Assembly (NCBI GenBank): GCA_013297775.1
Contig: JAAFIL010000028.1
Location: 1 to 45,622, forward strand
Direction of reading: 5' to 3'
Length of the DNA: 45,622 nt
Origin: Bacteroidota bacterium
Lineage (GTDB): Bacteria; Bacteroidota; Bacteroidia; B-17B0; Aurantibacillaceae
In this document: positions 16,701 through 26,294 of the stretch, piece by piece
Layout of the letters: each line of letters opens with the position of its first letter
Position numbering within the stretch: the stretch's first letter is position 1
Translations under genes and position numbers: made by a program
The notes under the pieces: generated by a model
What the model was told of the DNA's origin: nothing
Seen by the model: the letters and a program-made list of their open reading frames with translations, nothing else
Database searches by the model: none

Positions 16701-19700
16701 AATTGGCAGTTTAGCGATGGAACAAGTTCGACGTTGAAAAATCCGGTTAAAACATTTACCAATTCAGGGGTTCAAACGATTACCTTAACAGCTACTAATT
16801 GCAATACACTAAGTACGGTTATTAAAACCATTACCGTTCAAGCGGCTCCCACCATTTCGTTTTCGCCCAATCCTATTACGGCATCTGTTTCGTGTAGTGG
16901 ATCGGTTACGCTAACTGGAACTATAAGCAATGGTGGCACTGGCACTTTGCAATATAATACACAAAATACCAATTCGAACACCCTCGGTAAAAATGTATTA
17001 TTTATTACCTCTTACATGGGAAGTTCAACCAATGAATTTAACAACATGAATAGTATTTTATCGGCCATTCCAAATTGTACGGTTACGCAACATACCTTAG
17101 GAACAGCAGCTACCCTTTCGGCTGCACTAGTAGGGAAAAATGTTTTAGTAATCCCCGAATTTGAAACTATTCCATTAGGTGTAATTGGTACGTTTAGTAA
17201 TGTTATTCAAAATTTTGTATCGAATGGAGGAGTTGCGGTTCAATGCGGTAACTCTCAACAAACAACCAACGATATAGGTTTGTTCTCGAGTACTTTTATG
17301 ACTAATAATTGGAATGTACAAATGCTTGTTCAAGATACAACCGACATGGTAACAAAAACCATTAATCAATCAACTATAAATGCAGTTAATGCAACTTTTC
17401 TAGGCACATTTTCAAATCCAGGCATTATTCAATTGGTTAAACTTGGCAGTAATATTTCTGTTTTACGCCGAGATATTGGTTCAGGACGTGCTATTTTCTT
17501 AGGCTATGATTATTTTCAAACTGATGTGAATGCCTCAAAAATATTGGTAAATGCGGTTACCCGCACAGGTGTTGGTCCTTCTTGGCTAGGTATTTCGCCT
17601 TCGAGTGGAACTGTTGCCGCCAGCTCGACGCAAACCTTGGCTATTAACTTTAATAGTAACGGATTAACGGCTGGTGTTTATACTAACAATTTAGTTATTA
17701 ACTCTAATGCCCCTTCAACACCATCTTTAACCATTCCTGTAAGTTATTCGGTAATTGGAACTGCCAATGCAAGCGTATCGGCTACTTGTTTAAACTTTGG
17801 TACGGTTATGCAATACACCATCAAAAAAGATTCGATAACGTATTACAACACAGGCTGTGCTACTTTAACCGTTTCTACAATTAGTGCCACCAACACGGCA
17901 TACAGTTACACCCCAGCTACAAGTTTTACAATTGCGCCCTGGTCAAGTCGAAAAATATATGTAACGTTTAGCCCGCAAACAGCAGGTAATTTTGCAGATA
18001 CACTTTACATTAATTCTAACGGCGGCAATAAAAAAGTTTGCTTAAATGGAACCTCTACATCTGCACCAACTATTACAACCTCCCCTAGTAGTTTAACCTT
18101 TAACTTGGCAGCTTGCAATGCTTCTCAAACAAATTCGATTAGCATACTTAACACAGGTGGGTCTAATTTAAACTATACCGTTTTGGGAGCCTCAGCGGCA
18201 ACGTCATCGGTTAATGTATTAGTTATCACAAATCTTACAAATATATTTTCGGCTGAATACTTTAACACGATTAACGCCATTACATCTAATTTCCCAGGCG
18301 CAACCATTATTCCGCATAATTTAACGACTATTTCCTCTTTAACGACTGCCCTACAAAACTGTAAGGTATTATTGTTTCCAGAACAATTCAATTATTATTA
18401 TGGCGTAATGCAACCGTTTAGTTCTACATTTAGTACTTTTGTTAACAACGGTGGAACTGCCATTATTTGTGCGGCTTATACACAAACGCAATTAAATGAA
18501 ATTGGTTTACTTAGTGCCAATTCCTCTTTCTTCTATAATCAAAGTGTAAGCGTAATAGATACCAACGATGTTATTATGAAAGGATTGCCAATGGGTTCAA
18601 TTACTTCACCCAATTCTAATGTTGCCCTCACCATTACTAGTCCTAATACGGTTGATTATGTGAAAGCAGGAGGTTTTTACTCTTCAGTTTCAAAACGCAC
18701 CATGGGCTTGGGTCGTGTGGTTTATATTGGAACAGATTTTTTTAATACGAATGTAAACTTTGGAAAAATTATTGCCAACACCGTAAGAAGTGCTTCTTCA
18801 GGATTCCCAGGTTGGCTATCAAGCAGTTCAACCAACACGGGTGTTGTTTCGCCAAGTGGAAGTTCTGTGTTTAACTTAACCGCTAACTCGGCCTACCTAT
18901 CGGCAGGAACTTATACTTACAATCTAGTCATCAACTCTAACGATCCGTTAAACACTACTTACACAGTACCGGTTACTATAAATGTGGGAACAAATCCTTG
19001 CTCTAACTTTAACTTCACAAATGCCAATAACTGTTCGGGATTGGTAACCTTCACACAAACGGCAATAAATCCGGTGAGTACATATAGTTGGAATTTTGGT
19101 AACAGCACCTCCTCGTCTTTACAAAACCCTTCTTGCACTTACACAAGCGGCGGAACCTATTCGGTGAGTTTAACGGTTTGCAATGGCACATTGTGTTCTA
19201 CGGCTACTAAAACCTTAACCATTAATAATGTAGGTGGCCCTCTATCGGCAAGCTGTGCGCCAATTAGTTACTCTTACTCAAGCAACTATGGCATTCTTAA
19301 TGTATCGCTTAATACCATTAATAAATCTTCTAACTATGCCTATATAGAGGGGTATCAAGATTTCTCGTGTTTAAATCAAACTAATTTAACAATCGGAACT
19401 AACTACACGCTCAATGTTAGTACGAGTCCGTTTTATTTTGAAAATGTTTCCGTTTGGATTGACTATAACAACGATGGTAGTTTTAGCACTAGCGAACAAG
19501 TATTAAACTCGGTTAATAAATTACAAACACATACGGTTGTTATAACACCTCCAGCTACTGCGGTTTTAAACACCCCATTACGAATGCGTATCATAGATGA
19601 GTCATCATCGGGCTATATTATAAATACAGCTTGTTATACGTCTTATTACGGTCAATGCGAAGATTATACCGTTAAAATTTTATCGCCTACTGCCCCACCA

Positions 19701-20435
19701 ATTGCTAACTTTAGTCAAGTGGTTAACTCGTGTCAAGGTACTGTTAACTTTACTGATAATACTTCGGGTAACCCAACCAGTTGGATTTGGAATTTTGGAG
19801 ATGGTGGAGCCAGTTCGCAGCAAAACCCAACTTACACGTATGCCAACCCAGGCACTTACACGGTTACATTAATTGCCTTTAACCCCTTCGGAAATAGTTC
19901 TCAAACTTCGGTTGTAACTGTAAACCCTTTGAGCTTTGGCATAAATATTTCGGGAACACAAGCCATAGGGCAACCTTTAGCATTTTCTTCTACTTACACC
20001 AATGCTATAATTTACAATTGGAACTTTGGTAATGGCGGACTCTCTGGTTTACAATATCCGGTTTATACTTACACTAACTCGGGTGTTTATACGGTAAGTT
20101 TAACCATTTTAGTAGGCTCGTGTATTATGACAAAAACACAAACGGTTAATATTAGTTCTAGCGTTGGGGTAACCGCGTTAAATAAGACAAACAACGACTT
20201 TAGCCTTGCTCCCAATCCTGCATCTGATGAATTGGTTTTGCGTAGCTCGCTTGCAACAAACGATCCAATTTACTTTAAGTTATTTAATTCTTTAGGCGAA
20301 CTCGTTTTAATGAAAGTAATAAGCGGGGCTATTCAAGAAGAAAAAATTTCAATTAACCAATTGGCAAATGGTATTTACTTTGCAAAAATTGATTGTGGAA
20401 ATAAACAACGCACCATAAAACTTGTAAAAGAATAG
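13710..20435 (+). CDS. giant modular M4-family metalloprotease with T9SS sorting domain
   Basis: A 2241-residue exported protein with a signal peptide (1-20). An FTP-type propeptide (about 50-195) precedes a thermolysin-like M4 domain (about 205-520). Zinc ligands are H335 and H339 of HEFTH and E359 in GGLNESFSD; a later catalytic-type His is in GGVHTNSQCQNFW (about 426). Then come: PKD (about 540-595), GEVED (620-755), divergent PKD (765-830), CUB-like (848-948), PKD (965-1040), an Ig-like domain split by a Rossmann-like insert (1048-1348), an ASPM-like Ig domain (1351-1450), a second split Ig domain with insert (1455-1762), PKD (1768-1840), GEVED (1850-1990), two PKDs (2000-2150) and a C-terminal T9SS sorting domain (2160-2241; ends KLVKE). 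It probably degrades extracellular protein and is released or anchored by T9SS. Stand-alone gene. Confidence 0.93.
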   Translation: MKSKKTLVLLLLLISTSIFSQSSKTGDLKFYKVNGTERISFSMQLKWLKDNLLKLSGDYDFKLIKTTNDNLGYTHYKYQEYFKGVKINNAVYSIHTKNGFVESANGEYYKNIESDLRSITPKNTFQAGYSKLKTQFLAKDVESVNTDKLPCIQILGNRAYLIYKIELRSFDPLKHVEFLVDATNLSILQELNKIHTIDVPGTATTFYNGTKSITCDNTGGVYKLTESTRNIATKNCNNGSSFTSATDFTNTSSSFVGTSILTKSHFDLHYGLEKSFDYYSVKFGRTSYDNAGAQIKGLDHYGFSYNNAFWSNPYMVFGDGDGSSYRSFATTDIVGHEFTHAVTESEAGLIYMNESGGLNESFSDIFGVCVDYYANPMTANFLEGEQCSLSGTPFRNMTNPKATLQPNTYLGQYWVPLNGPDNGGVHTNSQCQNFWFYLLTNGGSGVNDNSNPYNVTGIGISDAEKIAYRNLTVYLTPNSTFMDARNYAIQSAIDLFGACSNQVIQCTNAWYAVGLGTPYSNAVIAQFNSSSNYACSLPATFTFSNQSTNATTYAWDFGDGTTSTSTHPSKTYTAAGTYNIKLKSTGTASCNTVDSVIKNNYITVSNIGAPVSNCIPSQNTLNSSYGISNVIFGGINNPSSNATEGYKDFTCTNQTTLTAGNPYLLKVNTIYNFAKVYVWIDYNNDGLYNQTNELILASSPTLATNVHSLVAFTPTSAVLNTPLRLRVYDDIVAVGGACNIHTQGQTEDYTVIFKSATTKPLTNFFTTTKAVAVGSTVLFQDSSLNAPTSWKWTFQGASLATSSSTLQNPSVNYPTIGTYSVKLVTTNGFGSDSTTKISYISVTNSFNMCQASTSTTLAAGTLYDSGGVTGNYSNNEYCSFLINPGCAGNGTVTLTFTQFQGDNWNDYLTVYSGSTTASPILGYFYNLPPVLTSTNGALLLVWYSDSFNNNAGYTATWTSTVAGTNPPVANFTISNNNPPLNTPVTFSDQTTNVPIAWNWQFSDGTSSTLKNPVKTFTNSGVQTITLTATNCNTLSTVIKTITVQAAPTISFSPNPITASVSCSGSVTLTGTISNGGTGTLQYNTQNTNSNTLGKNVLFITSYMGSSTNEFNNMNSILSAIPNCTVTQHTLGTAATLSAALVGKNVLVIPEFETIPLGVIGTFSNVIQNFVSNGGVAVQCGNSQQTTNDIGLFSSTFMTNNWNVQMLVQDTTDMVTKTINQSTINAVNATFLGTFSNPGIIQLVKLGSNISVLRRDIGSGRAIFLGYDYFQTDVNASKILVNAVTRTGVGPSWLGISPSSGTVAASSTQTLAINFNSNGLTAGVYTNNLVINSNAPSTPSLTIPVSYSVIGTANASVSATCLNFGTVMQYTIKKDSITYYNTGCATLTVSTISATNTAYSYTPATSFTIAPWSSRKIYVTFSPQTAGNFADTLYINSNGGNKKVCLNGTSTSAPTITTSPSSLTFNLAACNASQTNSISILNTGGSNLNYTVLGASAATSSVNVLVITNLTNIFSAEYFNTINAITSNFPGATIIPHNLTTISSLTTALQNCKVLLFPEQFNYYYGVMQPFSSTFSTFVNNGGTAIICAAYTQTQLNEIGLLSANSSFFYNQSVSVIDTNDVIMKGLPMGSITSPNSNVALTITSPNTVDYVKAGGFYSSVSKRTMGLGRVVYIGTDFFNTNVNFGKIIANTVRSASSGFPGWLSSSSTNTGVVSPSGSSVFNLTANSAYLSAGTYTYNLVINSNDPLNTTYTVPVTINVGTNPCSNFNFTNANNCSGLVTFTQTAINPVSTYSWNFGNSTSSSLQNPSCTYTSGGTYSVSLTVCNGTLCSTATKTLTINNVGGPLSASCAPISYSYSSNYGILNVSLNTINKSSNYAYIEGYQDFSCLNQTNLTIGTNYTLNVSTSPFYFENVSVWIDYNNDGSFSTSEQVLNSVNKLQTHTVVITPPATAVLNTPLRMRIIDESSSGYIINTACYTSYYGQCEDYTVKILSPTAPPIANFSQVVNSCQGTVNFTDNTSGNPTSWIWNFGDGGASSQQNPTYTYANPGTYTVTLIAFNPFGNSSQTSVVTVNPLSFGINISGTQAIGQPLAFSSTYTNAIIYNWNFGNGGLSGLQYPVYTYTNSGVYTVSLTILVGSCIMTKTQTVNISSSVGVTALNKTNNDFSLAPNPASDELVLRSSLATNDPIYFKLFNSLGELVLMKVISGAIQEEKISINQLANGIYFAKIDCGNKQRTIKLVKE

Positions 20436-20547
20436 ATGCCATAAAAAAGTACACAATGAGCCAGAAATAAAGTAAGTACTGCTTAAATAGTGTAAATGAC
20501 TTTATCAATCTGGTAAAAATTATAGAGATTGGAAATATATAAATAAA

Positions 20548-21417
20548 ATGAAAAAAATAATTAGTATTACAGCAATAATGCTAGTATTAGCAATAGTAGC
20601 AAGGGGTCAAATTTCTTTAGAAAATACTTATACCCTTACAAATACTCCACAAAAATCGGGGTTGTCAATTATTAGATTAGACGTTTCGGGTGATAAGTAT
20701 TTTCTCTACAATATTGATGCAAAACAAATTAAACTTTATAACTTAAATCATTCCCTTTTCAAAACCATAAATATTCCAGCATTACCAAAGTATCGTCCTA
20801 ATAATACAGATTCAATTGTTTCAATAAGTTACATTAGTGAAAACCTGTTTAATACCGATAACTTAATTGAATATGTTTCTTTTGATGGAGGCTATCATTT
20901 GGACATCAGTCCTCTGAGCTACGGTTCTATGAGAGTATTTAATGAAAATGGGGTTGTTATTTTTAACGGCGACTCTCTTATGCCCACATTTAAAAGAGAC
21001 GCAACGTATTACGGCTACGAATCCGAAAGTAAACATGATTTTATTTACAACACAACAGCGGGCACTAAAATGATTTTGTATTCGTATAAAAATAACGTGG
21101 ATCAACAAAGAGTTTACTCCTTGCCCGGACAATTAACAACGCGTATAAGTACACCGAATAAAGATGTCCATACTACGCTGCCTTACCCTAATCCGACAAA
21201 AAATTCAATCGTGTTACCCTACAAATTAGATAATGGCAAAGAAGGTAAACTTGTTATTACTGACCTCAATGGTAAAATTTTAGTTGAATATACAATTGAT
21301 AATACGTTTGATAATGTATTAATTGATACAAATACCATGACGGCTGGCAGTTATTTTTACTCTATTTATGCCTCCGATAAAAAAGTTTCGACTGGAAAAT
21401 TTATTGTAACAAAATAG
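20548..21417 (+). CDS. secreted protein with T9SS type A sorting domain
   Basis: A 289-residue protein. The signal peptide MKKIISITAIMLVLAIVARG is followed by QISLENTYTL. The middle (25-200) is a beta-rich region with NLNHSLFKTINIPAL and VRVFNENG-like strands, perhaps part of a propeller, with no family I can name. The C-terminal ~80 residues form a typical sorting domain: LPYPNPTKNSIVLPY, then KLVITDLNGKILVEY, then TAGSYFYSIYASDKK ending FIVTK. It is therefore cargo of the type IX secretion system. It starts 112 bp after the metalloprotease gene on the same strand; that gap contains nothing recognisable. Confidence 0.8.
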   Translation: MKKIISITAIMLVLAIVARGQISLENTYTLTNTPQKSGLSIIRLDVSGDKYFLYNIDAKQIKLYNLNHSLFKTINIPALPKYRPNNTDSIVSISYISENLFNTDNLIEYVSFDGGYHLDISPLSYGSMRVFNENGVVIFNGDSLMPTFKRDATYYGYESESKHDFIYNTTAGTKMILYSYKNNVDQQRVYSLPGQLTTRISTPNKDVHTTLPYPNPTKNSIVLPYKLDNGKEGKLVITDLNGKILVEYTIDNTFDNVLIDTNTMTAGSYFYSIYASDKKVSTGKFIVTK

Positions 21418-21631
21418 ATAATGCGTGATGATGCTTGCTCAAAAAAGTGATTCGAATTAACGGCTACTTATATTAGTTTTTTAATTAGTTGCAATAGGCT
21501 GTTGGTAGTGAGTTGGACTATTGAGATATAACAATAAACACAATGTCGTTTTCGTTCCATTATGACTTTTAATAAAATACCGTAAATGAATTAGACAAAA
21601 GTATAGTTATTACTCCCACAAGTCCTCCATT

Positions 21632-21666
21632 AAAAAAGCCGAACTTTTTAAAGCTCGGCTTTTTTA
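21632..21666. terminator. bidirectional intrinsic terminator between convergent genes
   Basis: An A-run, the arms AAAAAAGCCGA and TCGGCTTTTTT (11 bp) around a short AT-rich loop, and a T-run. It lies between the plus-strand gene ending at 21417 and the minus-strand gene ending at 21688 and can serve both. The rest of 21418-21687 shows nothing else. Confidence 0.85.
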
Positions 21667-21687
21667 TTACTATATATTAGTTAAGTT

Positions 21688-24600
21688 TTATTGAATACTC
21701 ATTTTAATAATTTTAGTAACATGGTTCTCAAAAGCTACTTCTACAAAATAAATTCCCTTGGCTAAATCATTTATGTAAATATCTGCCTGACCAGCTTCTA
21801 GGGTTGTTTGATACACGCTTTTACCAAACATATCATAAACGTTTACCTCAGCACTTGAATTGTTTGATAATCTTAATTTAAAATTCCCGTTGTTCGGATT
21901 TGGAAATAAATTAACGTGATTAATAGTGTTAGCTTCATCGGTTAAGGCCGTGCATAAACTTACCGCTTGCGTAATCACATTATTGGCATCTACACATCCA
22001 TTGGCATCGGTTCCATTAACCGAATAAGTAGTGGTAAGCACAGGGCTTACAACAATGGCGGCACTCGTGCTTCCTGTACTCCACAAATAAGTATTAGCAC
22101 CACTTGCACTTAATGTAGCACTTTGCCCAACACAAATAATAGAAGCCGTTGTGCTGATACTTAACGTTGGTAAAGCATTAACCGTTATACTTTGTGTGGC
22201 TGCACCTACACATCCATTAGCACCTATCCCATTTAAGTTATACACATTGCTGGCTGTTGGCGTTACAGCAATAACTGGATTAGTGCTGTTTGTACTCCAG
22301 GTATAAGAACTAGCTCCATTAGCCGTTAAAATTAAACTTTGCCCAATACAAATAGCAGAAGCCGTTGTGCTAATACTTAAGGTTGGTAACGCATTAACCG
22401 TTATGCTTTGTGTGGTTGTACCTACACATCCATTAGCACCTATCCCATTTAAGTTATATACATTACTAATTGTTGGCGTTACTGCAATAACTGGATTAGT
22501 GCTGTTTGTACTCCAAGTATAAGAACTAGCCCCATTAGCGGTTAAGGTTAAACTTTGCCCAGCACAAATAGTAGAGGCGGTTGTGCTAATGCTTACCGTT
22601 GGTAAAGCATTAACCGTTATGCTTTGTGTGGCTGCACCTGCACATCCATTAGCATCTATCCCATTTAAGTTATACACATTGCTGGCTGTTGGCGTTACGG
22701 CAATAATTGGATTAGTACTGTTTGTACTCCACGTATAAGAACTAGCCCCAGTAGCCGTTAAGGTTACACTTTGCCCTGCACAAATAGTAGAAGCCGTTGT
22801 GCTAATACTTACCGTTGGCAACGCATTAACCGTTATACTTTGTGTAGTTGCTCCTACACATCCATTAACACCTGTTCCATTTAAGTTATATACATTGCTG
22901 GCGGTGGGCGTTACAGCAATAATTGGATTAGTACTGTTTGTACTCCATGTATAAGAACTAGCTCCACTAGCCGTTAAGGTTACACTTTGCCCAACACAAA
23001 TAACAGAAGCTGAAGGACTAATGCTTAAAGCGGGTGCTGCTAAAATAGTAATGCTTTGCGTTAAAGAAGAGGTGGCGCAATTATTTCCGTTTGTAATGCT
23101 TACCGAATAATTTCCACCTACAAGAGGACTAATACTATTTGTTGTAGCCCCAGCTACTAATGCACCATTATTAAACCATTGGTAACTGGCCCCAGCATTA
23201 ATAGCTGCGGTTATAGTAGGGCTATTAACTGCACAAGCTACTGTGTTCCCGCTAACTGATATAGAACTTGCTAACGGTGAACTACAACCTGCAATACCCC
23301 AAATACTTAACGTACTACTAATCTCGTTGGCCGCAATAACAATGTGTTGCCCATTAGGACTTTGAGATTGAGGAATAAAAATAAGACCCTCGGCGCCACG
23401 GTCGGGTCCATTACTAGGTAAACTGCGGTTGTTCACGTAGGTTACATACACAGGCGCATTAGGATTTGTAACATCGTACACCATGACCCCGCCAATGCGC
23501 TCTAACGAAATAAACGCATACGTGTTGCCTCCTATTTGTCCAATGGCTACACCTTCGGGTTCTGGGCCTTTATCATCACTACGATCTTTACGTGTGCTAT
23601 TAGTGTTACTGGCATTAAACAAAACAGAAAATGTGTTGTTAGCTGTAATTTGTTCGAAGTTATCTTTGCTATCGTAAACCAATGCACCTGTGCTACCATT
23701 CCAAATCGAAAACGAACGAGAGCCATAACAATAAATGGAATCTATATCTCCATCGTTATCGGTATCACCACTAAGATTGGTTGTTTGCAAACGTCCCATC
23801 AAACTATTGTTCTTCATCTCGGCTGTAAATGGAAATTTCGAAGGATCCAAATTAAGCGCACTCACACGCGACTCTTCATTCAAACCTGTGTAAGCCCTTG
23901 CATCGCCCTCGTTAGCGGTGATGTAATAATTAACGCCTCCAACCGTGTAAGAAGCAATGGCATCGGGTAAGTAGAATCCTTTTACAGGGAAATTACTAAT
24001 GTTAACATCCTTAGTGGTGTTCGATACATCCATGGCATTGGCTAAAATGGAATGGTCTTTACTACCCATAGCGCGTAAACTAGTAATGGTGTTATTCGTT
24101 AAATTGATTTCAAGAATGGCATTGTTTTCTTGTAAGGTAACCCAAGCTTTTGTATCATCTTTCGAGATAGCAATGTATTCAGGTTCAAAATCTTTAGAGG
24201 CTATGCCACTTACGCCAAAGATACGAATACCTTGTGCGCGCAATACCGCCTCTGTGCCGTTGTAAGATGTAAAAGTAATAGCAGTTACATTCGATTGATT
24301 TAAAGAAGTAATGCCTCCACTAATGTTAATGATGCTTACCGAACCATCGGGGTCATTGGTGTAAGCTGCATTGGGTTCTGCTTCGTTAGCAGTTAATACA
24401 CGTGTACCCGCTTGATTAAATGTAATCATATCAGGCATAGCACCTACTTTCACGTCTTTCAAAAACACACCATCCTTATCAAAAAATACTACTTTACCCG
24501 AGTCTTGTGGATTTATCGAATTTTCGATAGCACAAGCTACTGTGCCATTTTTAACGGCTACCGAGTTAATGCCACCGAGTGTATTCACATTAATTGAACT

Positions 24601-25893
24601 TAATAAAATAGGATTAGATGGATTAATAAAATTAACGATGTCTAATTTTCCAGCAATGGAATTGGCAATGTATAACCGTTGAGTAGAAGGATCGTGAGCT
24701 ACAATCTCGGCCGAGTTAAGACCAGTTATTGAATTAGAAAAACTGGATAATAGATTTAAGCCTATGGCATTACTCGGTGCTGGAATGGGCGTATCATTAT
24801 CTTTAATATATACTGCACATAAAGTAGTAGTGCCAATAACGGCATTTACTGGGCTGCCCAATCGCAATACAATGTACTCTGCACTTTCGATAAGCGCATC
24901 GTCATTAATTTGAAGTACAATCGGACTTAAACTATTAACGGGTGCATTTGCAGGAAAAGATACGGTTGCAGTTGTTAATGTGTAGTCGGTAGCCGAAGCA
25001 TTCGAGAAGGCAGATACCGTAACGTTAAGGCTACTTAGTGCCGAAGAGGTTGAGGTTAAGCGCGCATAAACAGTAGCAGTTCCGGCCGATTCGAGCACCG
25101 TTGAGTCGCTACTAAAAAACGAAATAACTGCAGGGCTTGCACTAGTGGTTAAAGAAACACTCGACGAAGTGGTTAGGTTAGCAACAGGTGTAATGGAAAA
25201 CGTACGGTTCATACCCCAAGTATTTGTAGAGGTATTAAATGCGCCTACTGCTGTTAAAATATCGCCACCTGGGTCGGCAGTAAAAAAAGAAGAGGGGCTT
25301 AATTTACCACCACTATACAAATCGTTAATGGGCAATTGATAACCACCTGGTGCCACAACTGTTGCGGTGCCTATGGCTGTGCCATAATGAACCACATCTA
25401 CCGGAACCGTTGATGGCGTTATACTCGAAACTGGTAAGTTAAATACCGCCACAGCATCAGCGTTTCCGCCACCATTGCCAAATACACCAGCTGCGTTGGC
25501 GTTACCAATGCCGCCATCGCCACCACTTGTTCTAACGTTAATTACACGCAGTTGATTTACGGTTGGTGTCATGCAACTGCCGCCCACATACACCACATCG
25601 CCTTGTGCTACGCTGCCCGAGTTTACTTCAAAGGCGTAAGTTAAACCCCCACCGGCTATCCACCCATTGGCGGTAGCAACTCCGTTGTTACTTACAATTA
25701 TAGTATAAGGCGTTAAAGTAAAATTAATAGCTTGAGTAGCTCTCAACTCCACATACTCTCTGCAACTGTCTGTTCCTGCGGGATTAGGATGAATTTCGCT
25801 AATAACCAACCCTGGATTTTGAGCATTTAAAAAAGAGGTAAATATACATCCCAACAAAAAGAGTATATAACTAAACATTGTATTTTTTTTCAT
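21688..25893 (-). CDS. choice-of-anchor I family surface protein with lamin-tail, Calx-beta, Ig-like repeats and T9SS domain
   Basis: A 1401-residue exported protein with a signal peptide (1-24). A lamin-tail-like domain opens with LVISEIHPNPAGTDSCREYV (about 28-160). A Calx-beta-like domain follows (about 255-365; STVLESAGTATVYARL, NDDALIESAEYIVLRLG). The choice-of-anchor I region (about 375-880) shows beta-propeller signatures: RLYIANSIAGKLDIVNFINP, RVLTANEAEPN, YITANEGDARAY, DKGPEPEGVAIG. An Ig-like domain (about 890-955) precedes five 72-residue Ig-like repeats (QSVTLTASGASSYTWSTNST) and a diverged last copy. The sorting domain (LFPNPNNGNFKLRLSNNSSA, IYFVEVAFENH) ends at residue 1401. Family knowledge: choice-of-anchor I proteins resemble phytase-like or phosphoesterase propellers; activity here is unproven. 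Confidence 0.88.
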   Translation of the reverse strand: MKKNTMFSYILFLLGCIFTSFLNAQNPGLVISEIHPNPAGTDSCREYVELRATQAINFTLTPYTIIVSNNGVATANGWIAGGGLTYAFEVNSGSVAQGDVVYVGGSCMTPTVNQLRVINVRTSGGDGGIGNANAAGVFGNGGGNADAVAVFNLPVSSITPSTVPVDVVHYGTAIGTATVVAPGGYQLPINDLYSGGKLSPSSFFTADPGGDILTAVGAFNTSTNTWGMNRTFSITPVANLTTSSSVSLTTSASPAVISFFSSDSTVLESAGTATVYARLTSTSSALSSLNVTVSAFSNASATDYTLTTATVSFPANAPVNSLSPIVLQINDDALIESAEYIVLRLGSPVNAVIGTTTLCAVYIKDNDTPIPAPSNAIGLNLLSSFSNSITGLNSAEIVAHDPSTQRLYIANSIAGKLDIVNFINPSNPILLSSINVNTLGGINSVAVKNGTVACAIENSINPQDSGKVVFFDKDGVFLKDVKVGAMPDMITFNQAGTRVLTANEAEPNAAYTNDPDGSVSIINISGGITSLNQSNVTAITFTSYNGTEAVLRAQGIRIFGVSGIASKDFEPEYIAISKDDTKAWVTLQENNAILEINLTNNTITSLRAMGSKDHSILANAMDVSNTTKDVNISNFPVKGFYLPDAIASYTVGGVNYYITANEGDARAYTGLNEESRVSALNLDPSKFPFTAEMKNNSLMGRLQTTNLSGDTDNDGDIDSIYCYGSRSFSIWNGSTGALVYDSKDNFEQITANNTFSVLFNASNTNSTRKDRSDDKGPEPEGVAIGQIGGNTYAFISLERIGGVMVYDVTNPNAPVYVTYVNNRSLPSNGPDRGAEGLIFIPQSQSPNGQHIVIAANEISSTLSIWGIAGCSSPLASSISVSGNTVACAVNSPTITAAINAGASYQWFNNGALVAGATTNSISPLVGGNYSVSITNGNNCATSSLTQSITILAAPALSISPSASVICVGQSVTLTASGASSYTWSTNSTNPIIAVTPTASNVYNLNGTGVNGCVGATTQSITVNALPTVSISTTASTICAGQSVTLTATGASSYTWSTNSTNPIIAVTPTASNVYNLNGIDANGCAGAATQSITVNALPTVSISTTASTICAGQSLTLTANGASSYTWSTNSTNPVIAVTPTISNVYNLNGIGANGCVGTTTQSITVNALPTLSISTTASAICIGQSLILTANGASSYTWSTNSTNPVIAVTPTASNVYNLNGIGANGCVGAATQSITVNALPTLSISTTASIICVGQSATLSASGANTYLWSTGSTSAAIVVSPVLTTTYSVNGTDANGCVDANNVITQAVSLCTALTDEANTINHVNLFPNPNNGNFKLRLSNNSSAEVNVYDMFGKSVYQTTLEAGQADIYINDLAKGIYFVEVAFENHVTKIIKMSIQ
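22100..23030 (-). repeat. 216-bp tandem repeats encoding 72-residue Ig-like units
   Basis: The word CTTTGCCC recurs at 22121, 22337, 22553, 22769 and 22985, exactly 216 bp apart each time. Neighbouring units differ at only a modest number of bases, mostly synonymous. The exact, in-frame period and homogeneity indicate recent amplification or gene conversion. Short-read assembly could collapse this array. Confidence 0.9.
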
Positions 25894-26294
25894 GAATTAA
25901 TTTTTCCACAAAAATCTGACCTTAAAAGCACGTTGAACGAAAGCAAATGTTGTTTATCTGTTAAGAAAAAAATGAGAATATTGGTTTAATGTTAGGCGAA
26001 CCTATCCTAAATTTTACGGAGGTTCTCTTAAGTTTTGATAAAAATACAGAAACATATTGAGCATGGATAATCCGTTCTCGATTCGCACCTAGCATTACTC
26101 TTGAATGAACTGAATAAACGGTATTGAATTATAGGAAAGAGGTCTAGTGTCGAAGTACTCTATTTTGAAGGGATTTCGGCTCTTAATAGATTTCTATTGC
26201 ACCTCGGCTAAGTAATTACCCTATCAAAAATTAGCATCGAAAATAACTGCAATTAGTAGCCAACGAACCAACTAAAACAAAATGACTTTTAGCA
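25894..26294. other. 401-bp intergenic gap with a dispersed repeat
   Basis: This lies upstream of the minus-strand choice-of-anchor gene and downstream of pepT. Apart from the repeat at 26163-26201 I see no gene, terminator hairpin or clear TAnnTTTG box. The promoter of the 1401-residue gene must be here but is not recognisable. Confidence 0.6.
26163..26201 (-). repeat. 39-bp dispersed repeat, inverted partner at 33398
   Basis: Read on the minus strand, this begins TGCAATAGAAATCTATTA and ends CCGAAATCCCTTCAAAA. It matches 33398-33436 at 38 of 39 bases. The next 16 bases toward 26147 still match at 12 of 16 positions. Confidence 0.8.

Noticed and set aside
13710-20435. Shadow frames inside the giant protease and the choice-of-anchor gene
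   Set aside because: They overlap strongly supported coding regions and have no independent signals.
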